Source: Caulobacter sp. RHG1 | GTDB taxonomy: Bacteria > Pseudomonadota > Alphaproteobacteria > Caulobacterales > Caulobacteraceae | Assembly: GCF_013181195.1 (NCBI RefSeq) | Contig: NZ_SMZP01000005.1 | Coordinates: forward strand, 408,887-472,886 | Length of the DNA: 64,000 bases | Reading direction: 5' to 3' | Shown here: piece after piece, positions 1 to 7,424 of the stretch | Layout of the letters: every line of letters begins with the position of its first letter | How positions within the stretch are numbered: position 1 is the stretch's first letter | Notes under the pieces: generated by a model | Seen by the model: the letters and a program-made list of their open reading frames with translations, nothing else | The model's database searches: none | What the model was told of the DNA's origin: nothing | Program-made: the position numbers and the translations under genes

Positions 1-65
1 CTTAGTCCCTCCGACTCTCGAGCGGGACCATGAAGGCGCTTTTCGCCCCCGCCAATCCCTTCTGG

Positions 66-1067
66 TTAGAAGAATATTCTCGCCAGGGCATAAGCCAGGA
101 CCGCGACGGCGACTGTGACCGTTCCCAACATCATCGCCAGGCGCGGCTTGACCTGCATCAGGGCCTGCGGCCCCAGCTTGGCCGAGATGGCGCCGACGCC
201 GGCCAGCAGCAGGAAGCTGGAGCAGACGGCCAGGATCTCGACCAGGCCCGGCGGGATCAGGTTCAGACCGCGGGCGGCGGCCAGGGCGGCGAAGCCCAGC
301 ACGAACAGCGGCGGGGCCTTCAGGCCGGAGACGACACCGCCCTCCTTGGAGCGGCTCAGCAGCAGGCCGATCAGCACCACCGCCGGGCCCAGCCAGACGA
401 TGCGGGCCAGCTTGGCCAGGGCCGCGGTGCTGGCCGTCTCGGGCGAGACCGAAGCCCCGGCGCCGGCGACCTGGGCGACATCGTGGATGGAAAGGCCGAA
501 GAACACCCCCGCCTGATGGGCGGAAAGGCCCAGCGCTTGCGCCAGCGGCGGATAGGCCAGCATGGCCACGGTCGAGAGCAGGTTCACCCCGACGATGACC
601 AGGGCCGTCGTGCGCTGGTTGGCGGGGCTGGCCGGCGCGGCCTGCGATGCGGCCAGGGCGGCCGACGCGCCGCAGATCGAGCAGGCGGCGGCCGCGATCA
701 GGGCCTCAGCGAACGGCAGGCCCAGGGCCAGGCCGGCGGCCGCGCCGATCGCCAGGCCGCCCAGCACGACGACGCCGCTGGCCAGGATGGCCGGACCGCC
801 CAGGGCGGCGAACTCGGCCCAGCTGATCTGGGCGCCCATCATGGCCACGCCCAGCCGCAGGCCCGGCTTGGCGAAGATGTCGAGGCCGGCGGAAAGCTGC
901 GCCTGAAGGTTCAGCGCGCCCAGCATCATGCCCAGCACCACCGCGATCAGCGGAGCGGGGGCGTGCAGGCTCTGCGACAGGAGCTTGGCCAGGATCGCCA
1001 GCAGCAGGCCGGTAATCAGACCCGGCCCCAGCTTGCCGGCTTCCAGACGAAGCGCGGCGGCAGTCAT
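66..1067 (-). CDS. YeiH-family (UPF0324) putative sulfate exporter-type membrane protein
   Basis: About 333 residues of almost continuous hydrophobic helices, ending at a TAA complementary to 66-68. Family members are 9-11-helix inner-membrane proteins called putative sulfate or small-anion exporters; the substrate is not proven. Family-typical stretches are SICGASAALAA near the middle and the FFGLSIHDVAQVAGAG block, where a His-Asp pair sits inside the membrane region. The open frame runs on upstream to 2033, but that part is shadow of the aminotransferase and regulator genes. The ATG at 1067 is chosen because it starts the hydrophobic protein and overlaps the previous stop by four bases (ATGA), indicating translational coupling with the DUF6356 gene. 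The divergent Lrp-type regulator is the obvious candidate controller. Confidence 0.88.
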   Translation of the reverse strand: MTAAALRLEAGKLGPGLITGLLLAILAKLLSQSLHAPAPLIAVVLGMMLGALNLQAQLSAGLDIFAKPGLRLGVAMMGAQISWAEFAALGGPAILASGVVVLGGLAIGAAAGLALGLPFAEALIAAAACSICGASAALAASQAAPASPANQRTTALVIVGVNLLSTVAMLAYPPLAQALGLSAHQAGVFFGLSIHDVAQVAGAGASVSPETASTAALAKLARIVWLGPAVVLIGLLLSRSKEGGVVSGLKAPPLFVLGFAALAAARGLNLIPPGLVEILAVCSSFLLLAGVGAISAKLGPQALMQVKPRLAMMLGTVTVAVAVLAYALARIFF

Positions 1068-1321
1068 CCTCGGACGGTTTCGCCAGAAATCGAGGACTGG
1101 GCGAAGTGCTTGTCGGCGCGCGCCGTGCGGTTCGACAACCGCTCGTTCAGGCGGCGGACCGTCTGGCTGCCCGTGCGCTCGAAGGCGAACGGCAGGATGC
1201 CGTGGACGATGCAGGCCAAGCCCGCGCCCAGCAGGGTGAAGCCGAAGCTCCAGGCCACGCCCATGTGCTCGCCATAGCTTTCGCCGACGGACTTCGGATG
1301 ACGGGTGAATGACCCAAGCAT
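1064..1321 (-). CDS. DUF6356 family small membrane protein
   Basis: A small protein of 85 residues with the DUF6356 pattern: a TRHPKSVGESYGEHMGVA segment, one hydrophobic helix (FGFTLLGAGLACIVHGILPF), then a basic tail with FERTG. Function is unknown in the family; it is expected in the inner membrane. I prefer the ATG at 1321, which has a GAGG ribosome site six bases upstream and begins where the family usually begins. An ATG at 1378 would add 19 residues but has no clear ribosome site. Its stop overlaps the YeiH start by four bases, so the two are probably one operon. Confidence 0.75.
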   Translation of the reverse strand: MLGSFTRHPKSVGESYGEHMGVAWSFGFTLLGAGLACIVHGILPFAFERTGSQTVRRLNERLSNRTARADKHFAQSSISGETVRG

Positions 1322-1433
1322 GGCGGCCTCGCTGAATTGCCAGGCCGCATAGAATGGCGAGGTTTCGAGGAAAGGCATTACTGGATTGCCCGCCGATCCG
1401 GGCGTAGAGAGAATTCCATTCTCGCACAGGGAC

Positions 1434-1910
1434 ATGGCGGAGATGATTGATCTTGATCATATCGATCGGCGCCTGCTGGCGATTCTGCAGGAGGACTCCA
1501 CGGTCGCGATCGCCGATCTGGCCGAGCGGGTGGGCCTGACCCAGACGCCCTGCTGGAAACGGGTCAAGCGCCTGCAGGACAGCGGCGTCATCACCGCCCG
1601 TGTCGCTCTGCTCAGTCGCGAGGCCCTGGACCTGGGGCTGACGGTGTTCGTGGCGGTCAAGACCGGTCGTCACGACGAGGACTGGCTGACGACCTTCGCG
1701 GCCGGGGCTCGCGCCTTGCCCGAGGTCGTCGAGTTCTACCGGATGAGCGGCGACGTCGACTATCTGCTCAAGGTCGTGGTCCGCGACATCGCCGCCTATG
1801 ACCGCTTCTACAAGCGGCTGATCGCCACCGCGCCGCTCACCGACGTGTCGTCCAGCTTCGCGATGGAGCAGATCAAGTTCACGACAGCCCTGCCGATCCA
1901 GACGTCTTGA
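1434..1910 (+). CDS. Lrp/AsnC family transcriptional regulator
   Basis: About 158 residues with the usual Lrp layout: an N-terminal helix-turn-helix starting LDHIDRRLLAILQED and including LAERVGLTQTPCWKRVKRL, then a C-terminal ligand-sensing RAM domain with FYRMSGDVDYLLKVVV. Such proteins bind DNA as dimers or octamers and respond to amino acids. An alternative ATG nine bases downstream (1443) has better spacing to an AGGGA at 1428-1432. It is divergent from the DUF6356/YeiH operon across about 110 bp and is followed 47 bp later by an aminotransferase, so it may control either neighbour. The amino-acid ligand cannot be told from sequence. Confidence 0.9.
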   Translation: MAEMIDLDHIDRRLLAILQEDSTVAIADLAERVGLTQTPCWKRVKRLQDSGVITARVALLSREALDLGLTVFVAVKTGRHDEDWLTTFAAGARALPEVVEFYRMSGDVDYLLKVVVRDIAAYDRFYKRLIATAPLTDVSSSFAMEQIKFTTALPIQTS

Positions 1911-1957
1911 AGCTGTCACCGAGCCGCCCTCAACTGGATCGGCGCGGAGGGCGGACC

Positions 1958-3043
1958 ATGGACACGACACGACGGGGACTTCTGATCGGCGGCGCGGCGG
2001 TCGCACCGGGACTGGCGATGGCGGCCGAAACACCCGCGCCGGCGATCCGCGCCCATCTGGGCGTCACCGAGAACCCGTTCGGTCCCTCGCCCGCCGCTCG
2101 CCAGGCCGCCGTCACGGCGATGGCCGACCTGCCCTATTACGGCTGGGAGCTGGAACCGCCGCTGGTCAAGCTGATCGCCCAGCGCGACGGCCTCCAGCCC
2201 GAACAGGTGGGCCTGTGCAACGGCTCGCTGGAAGCGCTGTCGCTGCTGTCGACCGCCTTCTCGAAGACCGGCCCAATCGTCTCGGCCCAGCCCAGCTACG
2301 CCACGCCCCTGTCCTATGCCGAGCGCCAGGGCGCGAAGCTGGAATGGGTCCCGCTCGCCGCCGACCAGCAGATCGACCTGCCGGCCCTGGCCCAGCGCGC
2401 CAAGGCGACGAAGGCGGGCGCGGTCTATGTCTGCAATCCCAACAACCCGACCGGCCTGCTGCTGGACGCCGACGCCTTGCGGGCCTTCTGCATCGAGATG
2501 GCCAGGACCTGCCCGGTGATCATCGACGAGGCCTATATCGAGATCAGCCCCGATCCGGTCCGCAACTCGATGATGGACCTGGTCGCCGCCGGCCACGACG
2601 TGATCGTCGCCCGCACCTTCTCCAAGGTCTACGGCCTGGCGTCCCTGCGCGTCGGTTTCGTCGCCGCCCGTCCCGAACGGGTCGCCACGCTGAAGAGCAT
2701 GATCCCGACCCACAAGGGCCGTCCGGGCCTCGCGGCGGCCGCGGCCTGCTATGGCGATCCGACCTATCTGGCCGGCGCCAAGGCCTATCTCGAAAGCTGC
2801 CGGAAGAAGATCTACGCGATCTGCGACGCCAACGGCCTGAAGTCCCTGCCCTCGCATGGGACCTATGTCTTCGTCGACTGCGGCAAGCCCAACCTGGCTT
2901 TCCAGAAGACCCTGGCGTCGATGGGCGTCGAGGTCCGCGTGTTCGACAGCCCCCGCCACCCGACCTGGATCCGCGTCGGCACCGCCAGCCCGGCCGAGCT
3001 GGACTATTTCGCCAGCGTGCTGCCGAAGGCGCTCAAGGCCTAG
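1958..3043 (+). CDS. PLP-dependent aminotransferase, HisC-like, with Tat-type signal
   Basis: Fold-type I aminotransferase of 361 residues, close to histidinol-phosphate aminotransferases. Visible landmarks are the ENPFGPSP substrate loop, the CNPNNPTG motif, the DEAYIEI Asp that contacts the pyridine nitrogen, the Schiff-base Lys in TFSKVYGLASLRVGF and the late WIRVG Arg. Unlike biosynthetic HisC it begins MDTTRRGLLIGGAA, a twin-arginine signal with a hydrophobic stretch and an AMAAE cleavage-type end, implying folded export with its cofactor. The start at 1958 has a GGAGG seven bases upstream; the longer open frame from 1907 overlaps the regulator stop and lacks such a site. Substrate unknown. 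Confidence 0.85.
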   Translation: MDTTRRGLLIGGAAVAPGLAMAAETPAPAIRAHLGVTENPFGPSPAARQAAVTAMADLPYYGWELEPPLVKLIAQRDGLQPEQVGLCNGSLEALSLLSTAFSKTGPIVSAQPSYATPLSYAERQGAKLEWVPLAADQQIDLPALAQRAKATKAGAVYVCNPNNPTGLLLDADALRAFCIEMARTCPVIIDEAYIEISPDPVRNSMMDLVAAGHDVIVARTFSKVYGLASLRVGFVAARPERVATLKSMIPTHKGRPGLAAAAACYGDPTYLAGAKAYLESCRKKIYAICDANGLKSLPSHGTYVFVDCGKPNLAFQKTLASMGVEVRVFDSPRHPTWIRVGTASPAELDYFASVLPKALKA

Positions 3044-3054
3044 ACCAACGCTTT

Positions 3055-3154
3055 GCGTCCTTCGAGGCTCGCCTTCGGCTCGCACCTCAGGATGAGGAAG
3101 TTTGTACATCGCTCCTCATCCTGAGGCGCCCGTGCAACGGGCCTCGAAGGACGC
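3055..3154. repeat. 100-bp nested inverted repeat (REP-like intergenic element)
   Basis: Outer arms GCGTCCTTCGAGGC (3055-3068) and its exact complement (3141-3154) enclose inner arms CCTCAGGATGAGGA (3085-3098) and its exact complement (3113-3126). The nested perfect arms would fold into a long cruciform or RNA hairpin just after the aminotransferase stop. The arrangement resembles dispersed palindromic elements of alphaproteobacteria. Copy number cannot be seen here. Confidence 0.75.
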
Positions 3155-3736
3155 ACGGCGTCTCGGCCTCACGCGGCTTCGCCGCTGAAGTTTGCTGGGG
3201 AGGCGACGGAGCGGCCGGGCGAACCCGGAGACCGTAAGTGGTTTGTGTGTTTCGGCTCGCTTACCGCTCCGCCAGGCTGTTCTTGCCCGTGAGGAAGGGG
3301 GGCGTGGGCCTTATCGGCCCGGGACCCCAAGAGCCCCCGGACGGGCGCGGACCAACTGGATCGGCTACATCCGTCTCCAGCCCGACAGTCCACGATAGGC
3401 GGCTTTGAACGTTCGCCGCCCTGTCGCTCCGCGCTCGACGATCGCTCGGCCTTCGGACGGTCCCGGATCTATCCACGAACAGACCACCACCCGAACCGAG
3501 ACGAGGTCCACGCGGCCCCGCTCAACCTATCCACCGTCGCCGCTTTGGGCCGGATCCAAGCGCCCTCCCCTTGCGACGGGGACCCCATGATTATGCGGCC
3601 GCGCTGAACGCGGATCATTCAGCGGGGTGTAAAATCGACAAGCGATTGATTTTATTGGGCTCGAGATCGAGAACGCCGAGCGTTCAGGCGCTCCAATCCC
3701 CGTACTTGCCCCCTCCGCGCCTGCGGCGCTCCTCCC
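3155..3736. other. Gene-poor spacer with a compact foldable segment at 3207-3271
   Basis: No convincing protein gene lies here; the short open frames are arginine/proline-rich and have no ribosome sites. Within it, 3207-3213 (CGGAGCG) pairs with 3265-3271 and encloses two hairpins: CCGGG-CGAA-CCCGG (3215-3228) and a GTAAG/CTTAC stem (3234-3238 with 3260-3264). This three-way-junction shape could belong to a structured RNA on either strand. I did not recognise it as 6S RNA, RNase P RNA, tmRNA or SRP RNA. Confidence 0.4.
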
Positions 3737-3804
3737 CCGGAGGGGGAAGACGGATCACCGTCTGCCCCCTCCGGGGGCGGACGACCGCGCGCTGGCGCGC
3801 GGTC
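3737..3804 (-). terminator. Paired strong hairpins downstream of the tetR gene
   Basis: A ten-base perfect stem (3737-3746 with 3765-3774) continues inward as AGACGG/CCGTCT around an ATCA loop. A second perfect ten-base stem, GACCGCGCGC with its complement, occupies 3783-3804. Both lie just past the tetR stop at 3826. There is no clean T-run, so termination is inferred; this C-rich type of block may also be a dispersed repeat. Confidence 0.45.
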
Positions 3805-3825
3805 AGGTGGGGGCCAGCTGCAGTG

Positions 3826-4458
3826 CTACTCCGGCCACAAGTCCTGCACGTCGCCCTTGCGGTTCAGCATGTGCGTCGCCCGCTTGATCACCGCCAGCAG
3901 ACGCTCTTTCCGGCCGTCCTTGTCGTAGGTCAGGGTCGAGCGGGCCAGGCCTTCCAGCATGAAGCGGGCGAGGTCGCGGCTGGCCTGGAAGCGCGGGCCG
4001 GCGCCGGCTTGCAGGATCTTGAAGGTGGTGTGGTCGCCGGCCTGGGCGCGGTCGAACTCGGCCTGGGCCGGAGCCAGCAGCGCCTGGATGGCCGGATCGG
4101 CGCGACCTGCGGCCTCCAGCTCGGCGAAGGCCTGGAACGGCACGCTGTGCAGCAGGTCCCAATAGCTGTCGATCGCGTGCTCGGTGACGTCGGCCCCGGC
4201 CGGGATGCTGTCGGCGGCGGCGCGGAACAGGGTCGAGCGCTCGGCCTGGATATGGGCCACGGCGGCCTCGACCAGGGCTTCGCGGGTCGGGAAGTGATAG
4301 AGCATCGCGCCCCGGGTCAGGCCGGCGGCGTCGGCGATCGCCGGGTTGGAGGCGGCATGATAGCCGACCTCGGCGATCAGGCGCATGGCCTGGTCCAGAA
4401 TACGCGCGCGCGTCTTCTGCGACTTGGGGGTGTCCTTGGCGATGCGGGCGACGTCCAT
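3826..4458 (-). CDS. TetR/AcrR family transcriptional regulator
   Basis: A 210-residue protein with the TetR N-terminal domain: TRARILDQAMRLIAEVGYHAASNPAIADAAGLTRGAMLYHFPTREALVEA carries the helix-turn-helix and the invariant YHFPTREAL segment (roughly residues 18-66). The C-terminal ligand domain is not assignable to a class, so the inducer is unknown. It is divergent from the metallophosphoesterase gene across 274 bp. An imperfect palindrome at 4471-4488, thirteen bases ahead of its own ATG, is a reasonable autoregulatory site. Strong hairpins follow the stop codon. Confidence 0.9.
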   Translation of the reverse strand: MDVARIAKDTPKSQKTRARILDQAMRLIAEVGYHAASNPAIADAAGLTRGAMLYHFPTREALVEAAVAHIQAERSTLFRAAADSIPAGADVTEHAIDSYWDLLHSVPFQAFAELEAAGRADPAIQALLAPAQAEFDRAQAGDHTTFKILQAGAGPRFQASRDLARFMLEGLARSTLTYDKDGRKERLLAVIKRATHMLNRKGDVQDLWPE

Positions 4459-4470
4459 GGGGGTGATCTA

Positions 4471-4488
4471 GTGCGAGCGATATTGCAC
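4471..4488. promoter_or_regulatory. Candidate TetR operator, imperfect 18-bp palindrome
   Basis: GTGCGA and TTGCAC half-sites (five of six positions symmetrical) are separated by six bases, in the space between tetR and the divergent gene and very close to the tetR start. Size and position fit a TetR-type operator. No binding evidence exists. Confidence 0.35.
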
Positions 4489-4732
4489 CGCAACAGCTAG
4501 CCAACCCCAAGCAGCAAAAGGGATTGCGATTGCGTCCAGTTTTTTGACGTTTCCGCCGAAACTGCGCGTTTCGTAGGCTCACGCCATGGCAGGCAACAGC
4601 TGTGGCCCAGCTAAGCCAGACCTTACGGCTTCATTAAAGCGACACGCAATCAGCTTAATCGCCAGCCGTTGGCCGCCATCGCACCGATCCGGGGACGGAG
4701 CGAACAGGCGGGTTCAAAACGGGGGTTCGACC

Positions 4733-5575
4733 ATGAGCGCCGACGTCGCCGTCCGCCGCTACCGTTCCGTCTTCATCAGCGACCTGCATCTGGGCACGCG
4801 AGGGTGCCAGGCCGAGCTGCTGCTGGACTTCATCCGCCATATCGAGTGCGACAAGCTCTATCTGGTCGGCGACATCATCGACGGCTGGAAGCTGCGCAGC
4901 GGCTGGTACTGGCCCCAGGCCCACAACGACGTGGTCCAGAAGATCCTGCGCATGGCCCGCAAGGGCACCGAGGTGATCTACGTGCCCGGCAACCACGACG
5001 ACCGCATCCGCGATTTCTGCGGCGTGCACTTCGGCGGCGTGATCGTGGCCCGCGACGTGATCCACGAGGCCGCCGACGGCAAGCGCTACCTGGTTGTCCA
5101 CGGCGACGAGTTCGACGGCGTCGTCCAGCACGCCAAGTGGCTCGCCTTCCTCGGGGATTGGTCCTATAGAACCATCCTCATGCTGAACACTCTGGTGAAT
5201 CGCCTTCGGCGTCGCCTGGGGTTCGGCTACTGGAGTCTCTCGGCGTATCTGAAGGTCAAGGTGAAGAACGCTTTGCATTTCATCGAGAACTTCGAAGCCG
5301 CCGTGGCCGACGAGGCCCGACGTCGCGGCGTCGACGGCGTGATCTGTGGCCACATCCACAAGGCCGAGATGCGCGACATCGACGGCATCAAATATATCAA
5401 CGACGGCGACTGGGTCGAAAGCTGCACGGCGCTGGCCGAGCATGCCGACGGTCACCTCGAGATCCTGGAATGGGCCAAGCTGCGCTCGTGGTCGGTGATC
5501 GACCGCACGACCGCCCAGCCCTCGCCCGCCGGTGACGTCGCCGACGAACCGTTGCCGGAGCCGGCCGCCGCCTGA
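4733..5575 (+). CDS. LpxH-like metallophosphoesterase (UDP-2,3-diacylglucosamine diphosphatase family)
   Basis: A 280-residue calcineurin-type phosphoesterase. All metal-binding motifs are visible in order: SDLHLGTRG (Asp17, His19), GDIIDGW (Asp47), GNHDD, HGDEFD and GHIHKAE. The family hydrolyses UDP-2,3-diacylglucosamine to lipid X in lipid A synthesis, but many alphaproteobacteria carry extra family members of unknown substrate, so the exact reaction is unproven. The ATG at 4733 is chosen because homology starts there; the open frame from 4586 adds an unlikely 49 residues. Its TGA overlaps the next ATG by one base, so it is coupled to the glycosyltransferase, suggesting a joint role in envelope lipid or glycolipid synthesis. 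Confidence 0.85.
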   Translation: MSADVAVRRYRSVFISDLHLGTRGCQAELLLDFIRHIECDKLYLVGDIIDGWKLRSGWYWPQAHNDVVQKILRMARKGTEVIYVPGNHDDRIRDFCGVHFGGVIVARDVIHEAADGKRYLVVHGDEFDGVVQHAKWLAFLGDWSYRTILMLNTLVNRLRRRLGFGYWSLSAYLKVKVKNALHFIENFEAAVADEARRRGVDGVICGHIHKAEMRDIDGIKYINDGDWVESCTALAEHADGHLEILEWAKLRSWSVIDRTTAQPSPAGDVADEPLPEPAAA

Positions 5576-6666
5576 TGCGAATTCTGCTTGCTACCGACGC
5601 CTGGGAACCGCAGGTCAATGGGGTGGTCCGCACCCTGAGCCGCGTGACCCAGGAACTGCGCGCCATGGGCCACATCGTCGATGTGGTCAGCCCGGACCAG
5701 TTCCCGACCTTCCCGCTGCCGACCTATCCTGAGATCAAGCTGGCCATCGGCGCCTACGAGCCGGTGCAGGAGCGCTTCAAGTCGTTCGAACCCGAGGCGA
5801 TCCACATCGCCACCGAGGGCCCGATCGGCCTGGCCGCGCGCCGGATCTGCCTGGAATGGAAGCTGCCGTTCACGACCAGCTACCACACCAAGTTCCCGGA
5901 ATACGTCTCGGCCCGCCTGCCGCTGCCGCTGGCGGCCGGCTACACCTACATGCGCTGGTTCCACAAGCCGTCGGGCCGCCTGATGGTGGCCACGCCGACC
6001 ATGCGCGACGAGCTGGCCAAGCACGGCTTCCGCAACCTGTCGCCGTGGTCGCGAGGCGTGGACACCGACATCTTCAAGCCGCGCGAGCCGGGCGATCCCG
6101 ACATCTTCGAGGGCTTGGCGCGGCCGATCTATCTCAATGTCGGCCGGGTGGCCGTCGAGAAGAACATCGAGGCCTTCGCCAGCCTTGACCTGCCCGGCAC
6201 CAAGGTGGTGATCGGCGATGGTCCTCAGCGCGAAGAGCTGGCCGAGAAATATCCCGAGGTGAAGTTCCTGGGCGCCAAGTTCGGCGACGAGCTGGCCCGC
6301 TACTTCGCCGGCGCCGACGTCTTCTGCTTCCCGTCCCTGACCGACACCTTCGGCCTGGTGATCCTGGAAGCCATGGCCGCCGGCGTGCCGGTGGCGGCGT
6401 TCTCGGCCCCGGGGCCGGTGGACATCATCCCCGGCTCCAACGCCGGCGTCCTGGCCCCGGGCCAGACCGACGGTCTGAAGGAAGCCTGCCTGGCCTGCCT
6501 CGACATCGACCGCGTCGTGACCCGCAAGTTCGCCGAGAAGTTCTCGTGGCGCTCCTGCGCCGAGGAATTCTATCGCAATCTCCAGCCCTATCCGGAGCCG
6601 GAGAAGACCCGCTTCTGGCGGCGCCTGCGCCGACTGGCGCGCCTGCGCAAGAAGACGGCGGCCTAG
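5575..6666 (+). CDS. Glycosyltransferase family 4 protein, SqdX/PimB-like
   Basis: A 363-residue GT-B glycosyltransferase. The N-terminus has MRILLATDAWEPQVNGVVRT, typical of GT4 lipid-head-group enzymes; the C-terminal half carries the nucleotide-sugar site with NVGRVAVEKNIEAF and FCFPSLTDTFGLVILEAMAAG. The usual E-x7-E is D-x7-E here, a variant that I associate with the SqdX-like subgroup. These enzymes add a sugar to a membrane lipid or prenyl acceptor on the cytoplasmic face. It overlaps the metallophosphoesterase by one base, so both are made from one message. Donor and acceptor are unknown. Confidence 0.88.
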   Translation: MRILLATDAWEPQVNGVVRTLSRVTQELRAMGHIVDVVSPDQFPTFPLPTYPEIKLAIGAYEPVQERFKSFEPEAIHIATEGPIGLAARRICLEWKLPFTTSYHTKFPEYVSARLPLPLAAGYTYMRWFHKPSGRLMVATPTMRDELAKHGFRNLSPWSRGVDTDIFKPREPGDPDIFEGLARPIYLNVGRVAVEKNIEAFASLDLPGTKVVIGDGPQREELAEKYPEVKFLGAKFGDELARYFAGADVFCFPSLTDTFGLVILEAMAAGVPVAAFSAPGPVDIIPGSNAGVLAPGQTDGLKEACLACLDIDRVVTRKFAEKFSWRSCAEEFYRNLQPYPEPEKTRFWRRLRRLARLRKKTAA

Positions 6667-6672
6667 GCCGAA

Positions 6673-6700
6673 CGGACCGCCGACCGAAGACGGCGGTCCG
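6673..6700. terminator. Perfect 10-bp stem between convergent genes
   Basis: CGGACCGCCG (6673-6682) and its exact complement (6691-6700) flank an eight-base loop between the convergent glycosyltransferase and DJ-1/PfpI genes. It lacks a T-run; a bidirectional terminator role is inferred from position. Confidence 0.5.
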
Positions 6701-6707
6701 CGATAGC

Positions 6708-7397
6708 TTATGCTTTGCGCGTCGCCAGGCGCTTCACCAGGGCGTGCGCGACCGCCTCGCTGCTGGCAGGGTTCTGGCCGGTGACTAGATCGCCGTCCTC
6801 GACGATGTACGGCGCCCAGTCGGGCCCCTTCTCATAGAGCCCGCCATTCGCCTGGAGCATGTCCTCGACCAGGAACGGCACGATGTCGGTGAGTTCGACG
6901 GCCTCTTCCTCGCCATTGGTGAAGCCGGTGACCTTGCGCCCGCTGACCAGCGGGAGGCCGCTCGCCGCCTTGGTGTGACGCAGGGCGCCCGGCGCATGGC
7001 AGACCAGGCCCAGCGGCTTGCCGGCCCGGTCGAACGCTTCGATCAGGCCGATGGAGACCGGCGATTCCGCCAGGTCCCACAGCGGACCATGGCCGCCCGG
7101 ATAGAACACCGCGTCGAAGTCGGCCGGGTCGACGGTTTCCAGCGCCGCGGTCTGCGCCAGCGCCTTCAGCGCCTCGGCGTCGGCCTGGAAGCGTCGGGTC
7201 ATGTCGGTCTGGAACTCGGGCAGGTCGCTCTTGGGGTCCAGCGGCGGCTGGCCGCCCCGGGGCGAGGCCAGCACCATCTGCGCGCCAGCGTCCTTGAAGA
7301 CGTAGTAGGGGGCGGCCAGTTCCTCCAGCCAGAAGCCGGTCTTCTTGCCGGTGTCGCCGAGGGCGTCGTGCGAGGTGAGGACGATCAGGATGTTCAT
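6708..7397 (-). CDS. DJ-1/PfpI family protein (Hsp31/glyoxalase III-like)
   Basis: A 229-residue type-1 glutamine-amidotransferase-fold protein. The nucleophile elbow LVCHAPGAL contains the catalytic Cys and its His; FYPGGHGPLWDL supplies the oxyanion loop, and NGEEEAVELTDIVPFLVED is the usual C-terminal segment. Close relatives convert methylglyoxal to lactate without glutathione or act as protein deglycases or chaperones. It lies 27 bp after the aldehyde dehydrogenase gene on the same strand, so the pair probably forms an operon for handling reactive aldehydes. Cytoplasmic, with no signal peptide. Confidence 0.88.
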   Translation of the reverse strand: MNILIVLTSHDALGDTGKKTGFWLEELAAPYYVFKDAGAQMVLASPRGGQPPLDPKSDLPEFQTDMTRRFQADAEALKALAQTAALETVDPADFDAVFYPGGHGPLWDLAESPVSIGLIEAFDRAGKPLGLVCHAPGALRHTKAASGLPLVSGRKVTGFTNGEEEAVELTDIVPFLVEDMLQANGGLYEKGPDWAPYIVEDGDLVTGQNPASSEAVAHALVKRLATRKA

Positions 7398-7424
7398 GGC
7401 TCGGATCTCTGCTGCAAAGGGGTT

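Noticed and set aside
66..2033. 655-residue minus-strand frame extending far beyond the YeiH start
   Set aside because: The N-terminal half is Arg/Pro/Gly-rich antisense of the regulator and aminotransferase; family homology starts at 1067.
1916..3109. 397-residue frame antisense to the aminotransferase
   Set aside because: Composition is that of a shadow frame in high-GC DNA, and the opposite strand has a clear enzyme.
3155..3705. 6S RNA, RNase P RNA, tmRNA or SRP RNA
   Set aside because: Conserved core sequences of these RNAs were looked for by eye on both strands and not found.
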